This document shows, one piece after another, positions 52,571 through 61,125 of a stretch of DNA of 64,000 nucleotides; the stretch's first letter is position 1; each line of letters begins with the position of its first letter. Both the position numbers and the translations under genes were made by a program. Origin of the DNA: Eubacterium sp. (GTDB taxonomy: Bacteria > Bacillota > Clostridia > Acetivibrionales > DSM-1351). The notes under the pieces were generated by a model that was not told where the DNA came from, ran no database searches, and worked only from the letters and a program-made list of their open reading frames with translations. The stretch covers positions 42,708 to 106,707 of the forward strand of contig JAQSXC010000003.1 in assembly GCA_029266335.1 (NCBI GenBank), in the 5' to 3' direction.

Positions 52571-55441
52571 ATGTTCATTCGTTCAACTATAGAAGTTTCC
52601 GGAGCAAAGCAAAATAACTTAAAGAATGTTTCGGTAGAGATACCTAGAGACAAATTAACGGTCATTACTGGTGTTTCGGGTTCAGGCAAGTCGTCTCTTG
52701 CATTTGATGTCATATATGGTGAAGGCCAGCGCCGCTTTTTGGACTCCATATCCACATTTGCCAAGAGCAGAATAAGCCAGTTAAAAAAGGCTAAGGTGGA
52801 CTATGTGAGAGGTCTGTCACCTGTTATAGCCATTGAGCAGAAAAAGAGCAACAATAATCCACGCTCCACAGTAGGTACGGTTACAGATGTCAACGATTAT
52901 ATGCGTCTTTTGTTTTCAACGGCAGGCAGAGGACGTTGTCCGGAATGCGGGCATCCGCTGAAGCAACTCTCGGCGGCACAAATGGCCGAGCATATTATGA
53001 CCCTGCCTGAAGGGACTAAAGTGGAGCTGAGAGCTCCGGTCTATAAAATATTTGGTGAGGATTATAATTATACATTTCAGCAACTGCGGGAAAAAGGCTA
53101 TAAGAATTTACTGGTTGATGGTGACGCCTTTTCTTTGGCACAAAAACGGGAGCTGGACGAGAGTAAAGATTATGGTATTGAGTTGATTATAGAACAATTT
53201 ACCCTTAAACAGGATTCCTATATCCAGTTGACCAAGTCCATAGAAGCTGCAATGTTGGCTTTGGACGAGGATATCATGATCAGGGTTGAAGTATTGGGTG
53301 ATGTGGATAGAGGATTTTATGACGGATTTGCCTGCCCGGAGCACCATTACTCATTATGTGAAATGCAGCCCTTCCACTTTTCTTTTAATTCTCCTGCCAG
53401 TGCCTGCCATACCTGTTTGGGAGTAGGGATGTCGTATGTGGTGGAGCCGCGTTTCCTGATTGTTGCACCTGAGAAAAGTATTAACAAAGGTGCTTTAAAG
53501 AATACGGTTTATAATACGTCGGGTAAGGACAGCTATAGAACAGTCATGATGTATAGTTTATCACAGAAGTATAACTTCAGTCTTGACATGCCTTTTAATG
53601 AGCTGCCCAAGGAAATAGTTGAAATTCTCCTTTATGGAACAAAGGGTGAACCGGTTGAGATGCTGCAGCCTCCATTTTCCCAAAAACGTAATTGGCTTAT
53701 CGGAAAAGACCGTCCTTTTCAGGGTTTTGTCCATGAATTTGAAAGCTGGTACAAGCATTATATCCGCAAGACTGCGACCTCGGAGGCTTTTGAACCTACA
53801 TTTATCAAGGATTGTATGATTGAAAAAATTTGTCCGGAATGTCATGGGGCCAGGCTTAAGTCACAACGTTTGCAGGTGACTGTGGGCCATAAGAATATTG
53901 ATGACCTCAGCCGTATGCAGCTTCCCCAGCTTCTTGAATTTTTGGAAGGGCTGAGTTTTGAAGAGGATATTGAGGATGTGGCAGGGACAATTGTACGTGA
54001 AATTAATTCACGGTTGAAGCTGCTGATTGATATAGGCCTGCATTATATAAACCTGGGTCGCAGGAGCGACAGCATTTCAGGCGGTGAGATGCAGCGTATC
54101 AAGATGTCTACTCAGATCAGCAGTGAATTGATGGGAATGCTATATGTCATGGATGAACCCAGTATAGGTCTTCACCCTAGGGATTCGGGCCGTGTAATCG
54201 ATACCATGAAAAAGCTGCGGGATATAGGCAATACGGTAATTGTGGTTGAACATGACATAGAGACCATTATGAGTGCCGACCATGTTATTGAGGTTGGACC
54301 GGGTCCGGGGGTTCATGGAGGGCAAATCGTTGCTCAGGGTCAGCTTGAGGACATTATGAAAGCACCTGATTCGGTTACCGGCAAATACCTGTCGGGAAAG
54401 GCCAAAATTCCTGTTCCAAAGAAAAGGCGTCCTCTGGGGGATTTATTTCTATCAATTCAAGGGGCGCGTGAGAACAATCTGAAAAACGTGGATCTGGATA
54501 TACCTCTGGGTGTTTTTGTTTGTGTTACCGGTGTTTCTGGTTCCGGAAAAAGCTCAATGATAAATGAAATCATGTACAAACAGTTAAAAATCGATAAAAC
54601 CGGGGCACGGGTTGTGGCCGGAGAACATGATTTTCTGTTTGGAGCCGAACTGCTGAATAATGTTATCAATATTGATCAGGCGCCAATCGGAAGAAATAGT
54701 AAATCCAACCCGGCCACATATATAGGGATATATGATAAAATCCGGCAGCAGTTTGCCCAGGAACCTGAAGCGATGGCCCGCGGATATAAGGAGATTGATT
54801 TCAGTCTGACCCATGCCAACGGTACTCGCTGTGAACACTGTGCCGGAGATGGAATTATTGTTACCAATCTTCAGTTTATGGCTGATATTGAAACAATATG
54901 TCCGGTTTGTAAAGGGATGCGCTTTTCACAGGAAGGTTTGGAGATCACCTATAAAGGCAGGAATATTGCGGAAGTCCTTGAAATGACAGTTGAAGAAGCA
55001 GCGGAATTCTTTATGGACAACCATTACTTAAAGCATAAGCTCGGTATTATGAAAGAGCTGGGTCTTGGCTATATGCGCCTGGGACAAAGTTCAACCACCT
55101 TGTCAGGTGGGGAAGCTCAGCGTGTGAAGCTGGCTTATGAATTATCAAAGATTAAGAAAGGTGCTCATAATCTTTATATACTTGATGAGCCCACAACAGG
55201 ACTTCATTTATCTGATATCCAGAAGCTGCTGGACTGTATGGGGAAACTTGTTGAAAAGGGGCATTCGGTAATTGTAATTGAGCATCATCTGGATGTCATC
55301 AAATCGGCAGACTACATTATCGATATGGGACCTGAAGGCGGTAATGGCGGAGGCTGTGTTGTTGCCGAAGGGACTCCGGAACAGGTTGCGGCGGTAGAAG
55401 CATCACATACCGGAAGGTACTTAAGGGAAGTGCTTTACTAG
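52571..55441 (+). CDS. UvrA-like ABC ATPase (UvrA2-type paralogue)
   Basis: Excinuclease-family ATPase of 956 residues. Two ABC cassettes: [27 protein letters not shown] and [18 protein letters not shown] (Walker A), [17 protein letters not shown] and [17 protein letters not shown] (signatures), and two Walker B regions ([29 protein letters not shown]). Zinc-finger cysteines: CPECG (first insert), CHTCLGVG with CPECHGARL, and CEHCAGDG with CPVCKG. The usual YARQFLGQMEKP segment of housekeeping UvrA is [12 protein letters not shown], pointing to a divergent paralogue. Its neighbours (drug-sensor regulator, nucleotidyltransferase) hint at antibiotic or DNA-damage resistance. Confidence 0.88.
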   Translation: MFIRSTIEVSGAKQNNLKNVSVEIPRDKLTVITGVSGSGKSSLAFDVIYGEGQRRFLDSISTFAKSRISQLKKAKVDYVRGLSPVIAIEQKKSNNNPRSTVGTVTDVNDYMRLLFSTAGRGRCPECGHPLKQLSAAQMAEHIMTLPEGTKVELRAPVYKIFGEDYNYTFQQLREKGYKNLLVDGDAFSLAQKRELDESKDYGIELIIEQFTLKQDSYIQLTKSIEAAMLALDEDIMIRVEVLGDVDRGFYDGFACPEHHYSLCEMQPFHFSFNSPASACHTCLGVGMSYVVEPRFLIVAPEKSINKGALKNTVYNTSGKDSYRTVMMYSLSQKYNFSLDMPFNELPKEIVEILLYGTKGEPVEMLQPPFSQKRNWLIGKDRPFQGFVHEFESWYKHYIRKTATSEAFEPTFIKDCMIEKICPECHGARLKSQRLQVTVGHKNIDDLSRMQLPQLLEFLEGLSFEEDIEDVAGTIVREINSRLKLLIDIGLHYINLGRRSDSISGGEMQRIKMSTQISSELMGMLYVMDEPSIGLHPRDSGRVIDTMKKLRDIGNTVIVVEHDIETIMSADHVIEVGPGPGVHGGQIVAQGQLEDIMKAPDSVTGKYLSGKAKIPVPKKRRPLGDLFLSIQGARENNLKNVDLDIPLGVFVCVTGVSGSGKSSMINEIMYKQLKIDKTGARVVAGEHDFLFGAELLNNVINIDQAPIGRNSKSNPATYIGIYDKIRQQFAQEPEAMARGYKEIDFSLTHANGTRCEHCAGDGIIVTNLQFMADIETICPVCKGMRFSQEGLEITYKGRNIAEVLEMTVEEAAEFFMDNHYLKHKLGIMKELGLGYMRLGQSSTTLSGGEAQRVKLAYELSKIKKGAHNLYILDEPTTGLHLSDIQKLLDCMGKLVEKGHSVIVIEHHLDVIKSADYIIDMGPEGGNGGGCVVAEGTPEQVAAVEASHTGRYLREVLY

Positions 55442-55516
55442 AATGCTTTGTAATACTAAAAAATATCTATTATAATAGAAAACAGCATAATAAATCTTAT
55501 CTGCGGAGGGACGGCA

Positions 55517-56051
55517 ATGTTTCTATATCATTATTTTGACAAAACCATAGGTGCGTTCCGTAATTTATCTGATTTACCGTCTGGTGAAGCGGATTTGGTA
55601 CTTAGAAAAATAAAAAGTGATAAACCATCCTCCCAGGCTGCACGTAGAGATGCCGGGTACATGAAAAGAAGAATTTATTATGAGGAGCTTGAGAAAAATG
55701 TTTACAGAGAAGGGTGGAAAACCCGAAAGGCAGGCTCCTCACTATATGGTAGTTGAGGCTTGTGAGTGGCTGGCTTCATGGCATTTGGACAGTGGCTTTG
55801 TAAAGATACCTGTTGGAGAATTCGACCTGAATACTGTTTCCTTTACTTACGGAGATATGCATCCTACCTTCAGCCCCAATGTGAACGATGACAAAGAGTA
55901 CCGGAAGAAATTATATACATATGCTGAAATACTTAAAGTAATCGAAAAGTATGGCTTGCCGCAAGCGTGGAACGCCGATGATAGATTTGGTCCGGAACGG
56001 TATATTGAAGTTCAGATATGGAGTGATCAAACTGTCGGCAGATATAGGTAA
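55517..56051 (+). pseudogene. Small conserved hypothetical gene split by a frameshift
   Basis: Two overlapping frames read as one protein. The first (55517-55756) begins MFLYHYFDKTIGAFRNLSDLPSGEADLVLRKIKSDKPS and runs to YYEEL; the second (from about 55680) continues MFTEKGGKPERQAPHYMVVEACEWLASWHLDSGFVKIP and ends in IEVQIWSDQTVGRY. Joined at the AAAAA run near 55694, they give about 175 residues with the order expected of a known hypothetical family. Removing one A (or adding two) would restore the frame. GGAGGGACGGCA precedes the start. Sequencing error, true mutation or programmed shifting are all possible. Confidence 0.65.
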
Positions 56052-56440
56052 TACTATAATATTAATAAAAACAAATATTTTGTGATAAATAATACACTGA
56101 ATTAAAACATTTGGCGAAAATGACTACATTATGACTTGAAAAATATGCAAATCAGCCAAATGTATTAGCTTTAATAGTGCAGTCTGGCTTGTAAATAACA
56201 ACGAAGTATTGCAAACACAAAAAACAAGCATTTGATATTTGCAAATAAAACAAAATTGCTGTTTGTAATTATATGTGTTAATATTCTGTTATAGCAATTT
56301 GATTCAATTAAAATAATATCAGAAATGCGTGCAAATGTAACAAGATCCCTTGTGGGATTGGAGAGTTGATTAATAGACAATTTGTTTTTGGTGTGATATT
56401 ATTCAGTTAAAAATTAACATTTGCAAGAAGGGCTGAGAGA
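56052..56440. other. 389-bp AT-rich intergenic region with probable promoter
   Basis: No ORF with coding character. GATCCC-TTGT-GGGATT is a small hairpin near 56344. TAGACA (56374-56379) and TATTAT (56397-56402), 17 bases apart, are a likely promoter for the ArsR-type regulator. ATTTGCAAAT-like words (ATATGCAAAT, ATTTGCAAAT, CATTTGCAAG) recur but without regular spacing. Confidence 0.45.
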
Positions 56441-57358
56441 ATGAAGTACGTTGAGCTGGATGCGGATAACGAGGAAGAACTTTGTAATGTGGCAAAAGCG
56501 CTGTCCTCACCTACAAGAATTGATATTCTTAAATTGCTGTATTATCATAGCTATAATGTGGGAGAGATTTCGGAGAAATTGAATATTCCTGCCTCTAGCG
56601 CAGGTGTACATATAAAAATCCTTGAGAACGCGGGTTTGATTCACACAGAATTGCAACCGGGTACCCGCGGATCTATGAAAATATGCAGCCGCAAAAGTGA
56701 TCTTGTTACTATAAGACTTACCGGGACAGCTCAAAGTCAAAGTGAAACCCATGCAATAAGTATGCCTGTCGGAGCCTTTACTGACTGTGAGGTATTTCCA
56801 ACCTGCGGGTTGGCATATGAAGAAGGTTACATAGCAGGAGAGGACAAGCGCGAAACATTTTATTCTCCTGAAAGAATTAAAGCTCAGCTGCTTTGGACTT
56901 CGTCCGGTTTTGTTGAATACCGTTTCCCCAATCCCATGCCAAAGGGCAAGGTTGTAAAAAGTCTTTCTCTTTCAATGGAAATATGTTCGGAAGCCCCCAA
57001 TTACAGAGAAGACTGGAAGTCTGATATAACTCTCTGGGCTAATGGGGTAGATTGCGGCACCTGGACATGTCCGGGGGATTTTGGTGAAAGAAGGGGCCGG
57101 TTGAATCCTTCCTGGTGGCAGCAGGGATCAACCCAGTACGGGCTGCTTACAACCTGGTCTGTTACTGCTTCGGGAACCTATGTTAATGGTAAACAGATAT
57201 CTGGTGAGGGAATTGACAAGCTTGATATCGGAAGTGGATATTTTATTTCAATAAGAATAGGCAACAAGCCTGATTGTGAGTTTTTAGGAGGCTTTAATAT
57301 ATTCGGGAAAGCTTTTGGAGACTATTCTCAGGATATTATTCTTACTGTTGAATACTAA
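56441..57358 (+). CDS. ArsR-type HTH regulator with large C-terminal ligand domain
   Basis: A 305-residue protein. Residues about 10-90 are an ArsR winged helix (NVAKALSSPTRIDILKLLYYHSYNVGEISEKLNIPASSAGVHIKILENAGLIHTE). The remaining ~210 residues are a beta-rich domain with many aromatics (DWKSDITLWANGVDCGTWTCPGDFGERRG, SWWQQGSTQYGLLTTWSVTASGTYVNG), which could bind carbohydrate. No metal-binding ArsR cysteine motif is seen. Placed directly before a sugar ABC/GH2 operon, it is likely the sugar-responsive regulator of that operon. The exact domain family is not recognised. Confidence 0.78.
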   Translation: MKYVELDADNEEELCNVAKALSSPTRIDILKLLYYHSYNVGEISEKLNIPASSAGVHIKILENAGLIHTELQPGTRGSMKICSRKSDLVTIRLTGTAQSQSETHAISMPVGAFTDCEVFPTCGLAYEEGYIAGEDKRETFYSPERIKAQLLWTSSGFVEYRFPNPMPKGKVVKSLSLSMEICSEAPNYREDWKSDITLWANGVDCGTWTCPGDFGERRGRLNPSWWQQGSTQYGLLTTWSVTASGTYVNGKQISGEGIDKLDIGSGYFISIRIGNKPDCEFLGGFNIFGKAFGDYSQDIILTVEY

Positions 57359-57381
57359 AATACAGCTGAATCAATAATGTT

Positions 57382-57413
57382 AAAAACCATCTTCTCGACG
57401 AAGATGGTTTTTT
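57382..57413 (+). terminator. Rho-independent terminator after the ArsR-type gene
   Basis: AAAAACCATCTTC and GAAGATGGTTTTT form a 13-bp perfect stem with a TCGAC loop and a T run. Confidence 0.9.
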
Positions 57414-57566
57414 GTCGTAATTATAATAAAATTTTTGTTATTAATAGAATATTATCAAAATATAAATGAAACAATAAATATGTTTTAATATTTTTATTAA
57501 GTCATATGTTTTGTTTAAAATAACCAAAAAAATAATAAAAATTATAAAAAAACTATAAATAATTGA

Positions 57567-57595
57567 TTGACACTGCAGGAACATGGTGATAATAT
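57567..57595 (+). promoter_or_regulatory. SigmaA promoter of the sugar ABC/GH2 operon
   Basis: A perfect TTGACA (57567-57572) and TAATAT (57590-57595), spacer 17 bases. The 344-base gap from 57359 to 57702 contains the terminator above, this promoter, the operator repeats below and otherwise AT-rich sequence. Confidence 0.75.
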
Positions 57596-57599
57596 TTAG

Positions 57600-57682
57600 T
57601 TAAACAAACAAGATTATTGTTTAAATAAGTAAATTTAAACAATTGGAAATTTATTATTTAAAACAAAATTATTGTTTAAAAA
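57600..57682. promoter_or_regulatory. Cluster of TTTAAACAA operator half-sites
   Basis: A near-perfect dyad at 57616-57643 (ATTGTTTAAAT, five bases, AATTTAAACAAT), with further half-sites TTAAACAA at 57600-57607 and TTTAAAACAA/TTGTTTAAA at 57657-57682. All lie between the promoter and the ribosome site of the binding-protein gene, where a bound repressor would block transcription. The neighbouring ArsR-type protein is the obvious candidate binder. Confidence 0.65.
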
Positions 57683-57702
57683 GATCAAATGGGAGGGTAA
57701 AT

Positions 57703-59031
57703 ATGAAAAGCATTAAAAAGTTCACAGTAATTTTTCTTGTAATGGCAATGGTTTTATCACTTGCAGCATGCGGAGGCTCAGGAAGTACCGGTACATCTAC
57801 AGCAGAAAGTACAGCTTCACAGGTTTCTGCGGATACATCAACTGCGGCAGCAACTGAATCAGCTGAACCATCTGTTGCACCCGGAAAGAAAGGTACTATT
57901 GAATTTTGGACAGTGTTTACCGGTGCAGACGGTAAAAGTATGCAGGCAATTGTAGATGCTTATAATGCCACAAGCCCAGACTACACAGTAAATCATCGTG
58001 CAATAGAAGCAAATGACCTGTATTTGAAAATGCCTCTGGCAGTTCAGTCAGGCCAGGATGTTCCAGATGTTTGTATCAATCACGTAGAACGTCTGAGATT
58101 ATTCAAAGAAAGCAACTTCCTGACAGATTTGTCTCCTTTGTTGGCTAATTCAGGAATCAAGGCTGAAAACTACAATCCTAAGGGATGGTCAATGTCAGAC
58201 CTGGATGGAGGACACTTTGGTATTCCTCTTGATGTACATAGTTTTGGACTTTATGTAAATATGGATCTCTATGCTAAATATGGTAACGGTGCTCTCGATG
58301 ACAGTGTTCTTACCTGGGATGAGATCAATGCCAGCGCTGAAAAGGCTAAGGCAGACGGAATCGTACCTTTGGGTATGACATGGCTCCGTGTTAAATTCCT
58401 GGCATCCTATGCACAGCTCGGAGGAAAATTGAGTACTGATGGAAAAACACCGGACTTTAATAATGATACTGCCAAAAAAGTGCTTCAGAACTGGTTGGAT
58501 GAGGTTAAGGCAGGTAACACAAACAAGGATGGAGATACTCCATGGGAAATGTTCCTTGGCGGAAAGATTCTTTACTGTCCTGAAGGCCAATGGATGTATA
58601 ACAATGTTAAAGAAGCAGGCATGAATGCAAAATTCTTTGACTATCCTGTATTTGATGCAAAGGTAAAAGGTAACTGGTCATCATCACATCAATTTGTAAT
58701 TCCTAAGGATGACAAGAGATCTGCAGATGAAACCAAAGCTGCACTTGATTTTGTAAATTATGTCGGAAACAATGGTCTTGAGTGGGCAAAAGCAGGTCAG
58801 ACTCCGGCTCATGTATCAATAAAGAGCATAGCGGAATTCAAAGATATGCCACAGGCATTCCTTGCTAATGAAAATGAGGAACTCAAGATTTATGACTATA
58901 AATATTATGGTTATGCAGTTGAATCTCTTGATAAAGTGCTTCCAGAAATACTGTGGGGCAGAATGAGCATCGAAAATGGATTGGCTCAGGCAGTTCAGGA
59001 GACAAAGGACAGAATTGAAACAGAAGGTTAA
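57703..59031 (+). CDS. Sugar ABC transporter substrate-binding lipoprotein (CUT1)
   Basis: Extracytoplasmic family 1 solute-binding protein of 442 residues. Signal peptide with lipobox LSLAAC (Cys23), then a Ser/Thr/Ala-rich linker (about 24-66) and the binding domain (GTIEFWTVFTGADGKSMQAIVDAYNA, VPDVCINHVERLRLFKESNFLTDLSPLL, IPLDVHSFGLYVNMDLYAKYGNG, NGIAWAKAGQTPAHVS-like GLEWAKAGQTPAHVS). GGGAGGGTAA precedes the ATG at 57703. No ATPase gene is in the operon; a shared MsmK-type ATPase encoded elsewhere would be needed. Confidence 0.92.
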   Translation: MKSIKKFTVIFLVMAMVLSLAACGGSGSTGTSTAESTASQVSADTSTAAATESAEPSVAPGKKGTIEFWTVFTGADGKSMQAIVDAYNATSPDYTVNHRAIEANDLYLKMPLAVQSGQDVPDVCINHVERLRLFKESNFLTDLSPLLANSGIKAENYNPKGWSMSDLDGGHFGIPLDVHSFGLYVNMDLYAKYGNGALDDSVLTWDEINASAEKAKADGIVPLGMTWLRVKFLASYAQLGGKLSTDGKTPDFNNDTAKKVLQNWLDEVKAGNTNKDGDTPWEMFLGGKILYCPEGQWMYNNVKEAGMNAKFFDYPVFDAKVKGNWSSSHQFVIPKDDKRSADETKAALDFVNYVGNNGLEWAKAGQTPAHVSIKSIAEFKDMPQAFLANENEELKIYDYKYYGYAVESLDKVLPEILWGRMSIENGLAQAVQETKDRIETEG

Positions 59032-59128
59032 TATCTGAAATTTGCTGACAGCGTGGGGAGAGGCGACGCTAATATGCTTCTCCCCACTGCTGTGTATAAA
59101 AAATAAATGTTGGAATGGAGGTAAAGGT

Positions 59129-60031
59129 GTGAGTGTAAATGCATCGTTAAAAACAAAAAAGAGCAGATTTAGCTTAACTCCGTATTTGTTTATTCTGCCA
59201 CATGTCATACTTTTCTTGGTATTTTTTGTATATCCGCTTTGTTACGGTATCTATGCGTCATTTACAAAATGGAACCTTTTCAATGATCCTGTATGGGTAG
59301 GACTTGATAATTTTAAAACCATTTTATTCAATCAGGAGTCAACCTTCTACCGTCAATTTTGGAATGGCTTGAAAAACACTGTAACCTTCGTTGTTATATG
59401 TGTGCCGTTTCAGGTTTTACTGCCGCTTATGCTTGCTACAGCTATATCAAAAAAACCAAGAGGACACTCGGTATTTCAAAGTATATTTTACATGCCGGGA
59501 CTTTTCTCAATAACGTCAGTTACTCTTACATGGCTGTTCATATTTAACCGTTCTCTGGGTTTATGGAATCATCTTTTTGGTACCGACGTAAACTGGTACG
59601 GGCAGCAACCCTACGCATGGATTACACTTGTAGTTATTACTTTGTGGTGGGGTATAGGAGGAAATCTCATTATATACATAGCTGCCTTGAACGGTGTAGA
59701 TCCATTTGTAATAGAGTCTGCAGAGATAGATGGAGCAACTGCAATTAAGAAATTTATATATGTTGTTATTCCATCAATCAAATTCCCTCTGGCATATACC
59801 ATAATAATGTCTGTAATTGCACAGTTTAATATTTATGGGCAGCCCCTTATTGTTACAGGAGGCGGACCTAATCAATCTACCTATGTTTTGCTTATGTATA
59901 TAAGAAATATTGCATTTGGTACAGGTAACCCCATAGCAGGCTTATCCAGTGCGATGGCATTGTGCCTTGGTCTGGTAATTGGAGTGGTATCCGTTATACA
60001 AACTGTAATATTACGTAATCAGGATAATTAG
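59129..60031 (+). CDS. Sugar ABC transporter permease, MalF-like
   Basis: CUT1 permease of 300 residues with six helices (LFILPHVILFLVFFVYPLCYGIYASFTKWNLF at the N terminus). The EAA motif is near VIESAEIDGATAIKKFIYVVIPSIKFPLAYTI, which contacts the ATPase. GGAGGTAAAG precedes the GTG at 59129; the frame is open upstream to 59042, but without a ribosome site. Three hairpins separate it from the second permease. Confidence 0.92.
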   Translation: MSVNASLKTKKSRFSLTPYLFILPHVILFLVFFVYPLCYGIYASFTKWNLFNDPVWVGLDNFKTILFNQESTFYRQFWNGLKNTVTFVVICVPFQVLLPLMLATAISKKPRGHSVFQSIFYMPGLFSITSVTLTWLFIFNRSLGLWNHLFGTDVNWYGQQPYAWITLVVITLWWGIGGNLIIYIAALNGVDPFVIESAEIDGATAIKKFIYVVIPSIKFPLAYTIIMSVIAQFNIYGQPLIVTGGGPNQSTYVLLMYIRNIAFGTGNPIAGLSSAMALCLGLVIGVVSVIQTVILRNQDN

Positions 60032-60074
60032 TAGATGGGGGTGTAGTTGGAAAGACTTTAGTCTGAAGAACTAT

Positions 60075-60191
60075 GCACATCTGCCTGTTTGCGAAGCAAA
60101 TAAATGGCAGGTGCAAAAAAATAAATTTTACCCCATAAAAAAGTATTGGAAATACTTTTTGTGTGCCCGAGGGGACAATTCATTCGGCACA
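60075..60191 (+). other. Three consecutive stem-loops between the two permease genes
   Basis: First: 60075-60114, GCAC..CTGCC..TTTGC with GCAAA..GGCAG..GTGC. Second: 60138-60160, AAAAAGTATT with AATACTTTTT around GGA; the T run makes it terminator-like. Third: 60162-60191, TGTGCC..GA with TC..GGCACA. The 180-bp gap is unusual for two permease genes of one operon and may hold an attenuator or processing sites. Confidence 0.55.
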
Positions 60192-60211
60192 TTGGGGACA
60201 TGGAGGGTAAA

Positions 60212-61081
60212 ATGAATCAGATTGATTATTCAAAGTATAAAGAACCTCGTAAGAAAGGGCAGATATTTGCCTTTGTGTTCTTGGTACTATTTGCTGTTAT
60301 ATTTATAATTCCGCTGATTTGGATTTTCTTATCGGCATTTAAAGTGGATATGGAAATCAATAAGGCAGGAGGCTTCTTATTCTTTCCAGAAACATGGACG
60401 CTTAATAATTTCAAAGAAATTTTAAATCCAGCAAACAAACAGCTGCCCGTATATAACTGGTTTATAAATTCCATTATAATATCAGGTTCACATACGATAC
60501 TGGCTGTCCTCATATATACCATGTCTGCATATGCCTATGCAAAGATGAAATTCAAGGGCAGGGATTTAATATTCTTCTCAATGTTATTTCTTTCATCCTT
60601 CCCTTCGGTAGTAAATATCATTCCGATGTATAAGCTGATGCTGAATTTTAGTTGGTTAAATACTCCTTTGGCTCTAATTGTACCGGGGCTGGCGGGAATG
60701 TTTAACATATTTCTGATCAGACAATTTTTATACGGAATACCCGATTCTCTACTGGAAGCTGCACGTATTGATGGTGCAAAGGATTTTGGCATCTTCTTTA
60801 GAATTGTTATTCCTTTAGCTAAACCTATTCTTATTGCTGTTGGACTGTTTAGTTTTACAGGAAGCTGGAATGACTTTTTATGGCCGTCCATAGCAATAAA
60901 CAATCTGGACAGACTGCCTCTAACGGCCGGACTTCAGTTGGCTAAAGGGGTTTACGGTGTACAGGTTGCAAGAATGAGTACAGTAGCTGTAGTAGCTATT
61001 ATTCCAATGATTATCCTATATCTGTTTACACAGAAATATTTTATAAACGGTATATCACTTACATCTGGAATAAAAGAGTAG
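60212..61081 (+). CDS. Sugar ABC transporter permease, MalG-like
   Basis: Second CUT1 permease, 289 residues with six helices (FAFVFLVLFAVIFIIPLIWIFLSAFK first). The EAA motif LLEAARIDGAKDFGIFFRIVIPLAKPILI is clear. TGGAGGGTAAA sets the start at 60212. Located between the MalF-like permease and the GH2 glycosidase. Confidence 0.93.
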   Translation: MNQIDYSKYKEPRKKGQIFAFVFLVLFAVIFIIPLIWIFLSAFKVDMEINKAGGFLFFPETWTLNNFKEILNPANKQLPVYNWFINSIIISGSHTILAVLIYTMSAYAYAKMKFKGRDLIFFSMLFLSSFPSVVNIIPMYKLMLNFSWLNTPLALIVPGLAGMFNIFLIRQFLYGIPDSLLEAARIDGAKDFGIFFRIVIPLAKPILIAVGLFSFTGSWNDFLWPSIAINNLDRLPLTAGLQLAKGVYGVQVARMSTVAVVAIIPMIILYLFTQKYFINGISLTSGIKE

Positions 61082-61125
61082 ACACTTGATTTGCACAAAT
61101 ATATACATAATGGAGGTTATACTTT

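Noticed and set aside
57600..57682. CRISPR-like short repeats
   Set aside because: Repeats are about 9 bp, palindromic and irregularly spaced within one promoter region; no spacers and no cas genes.
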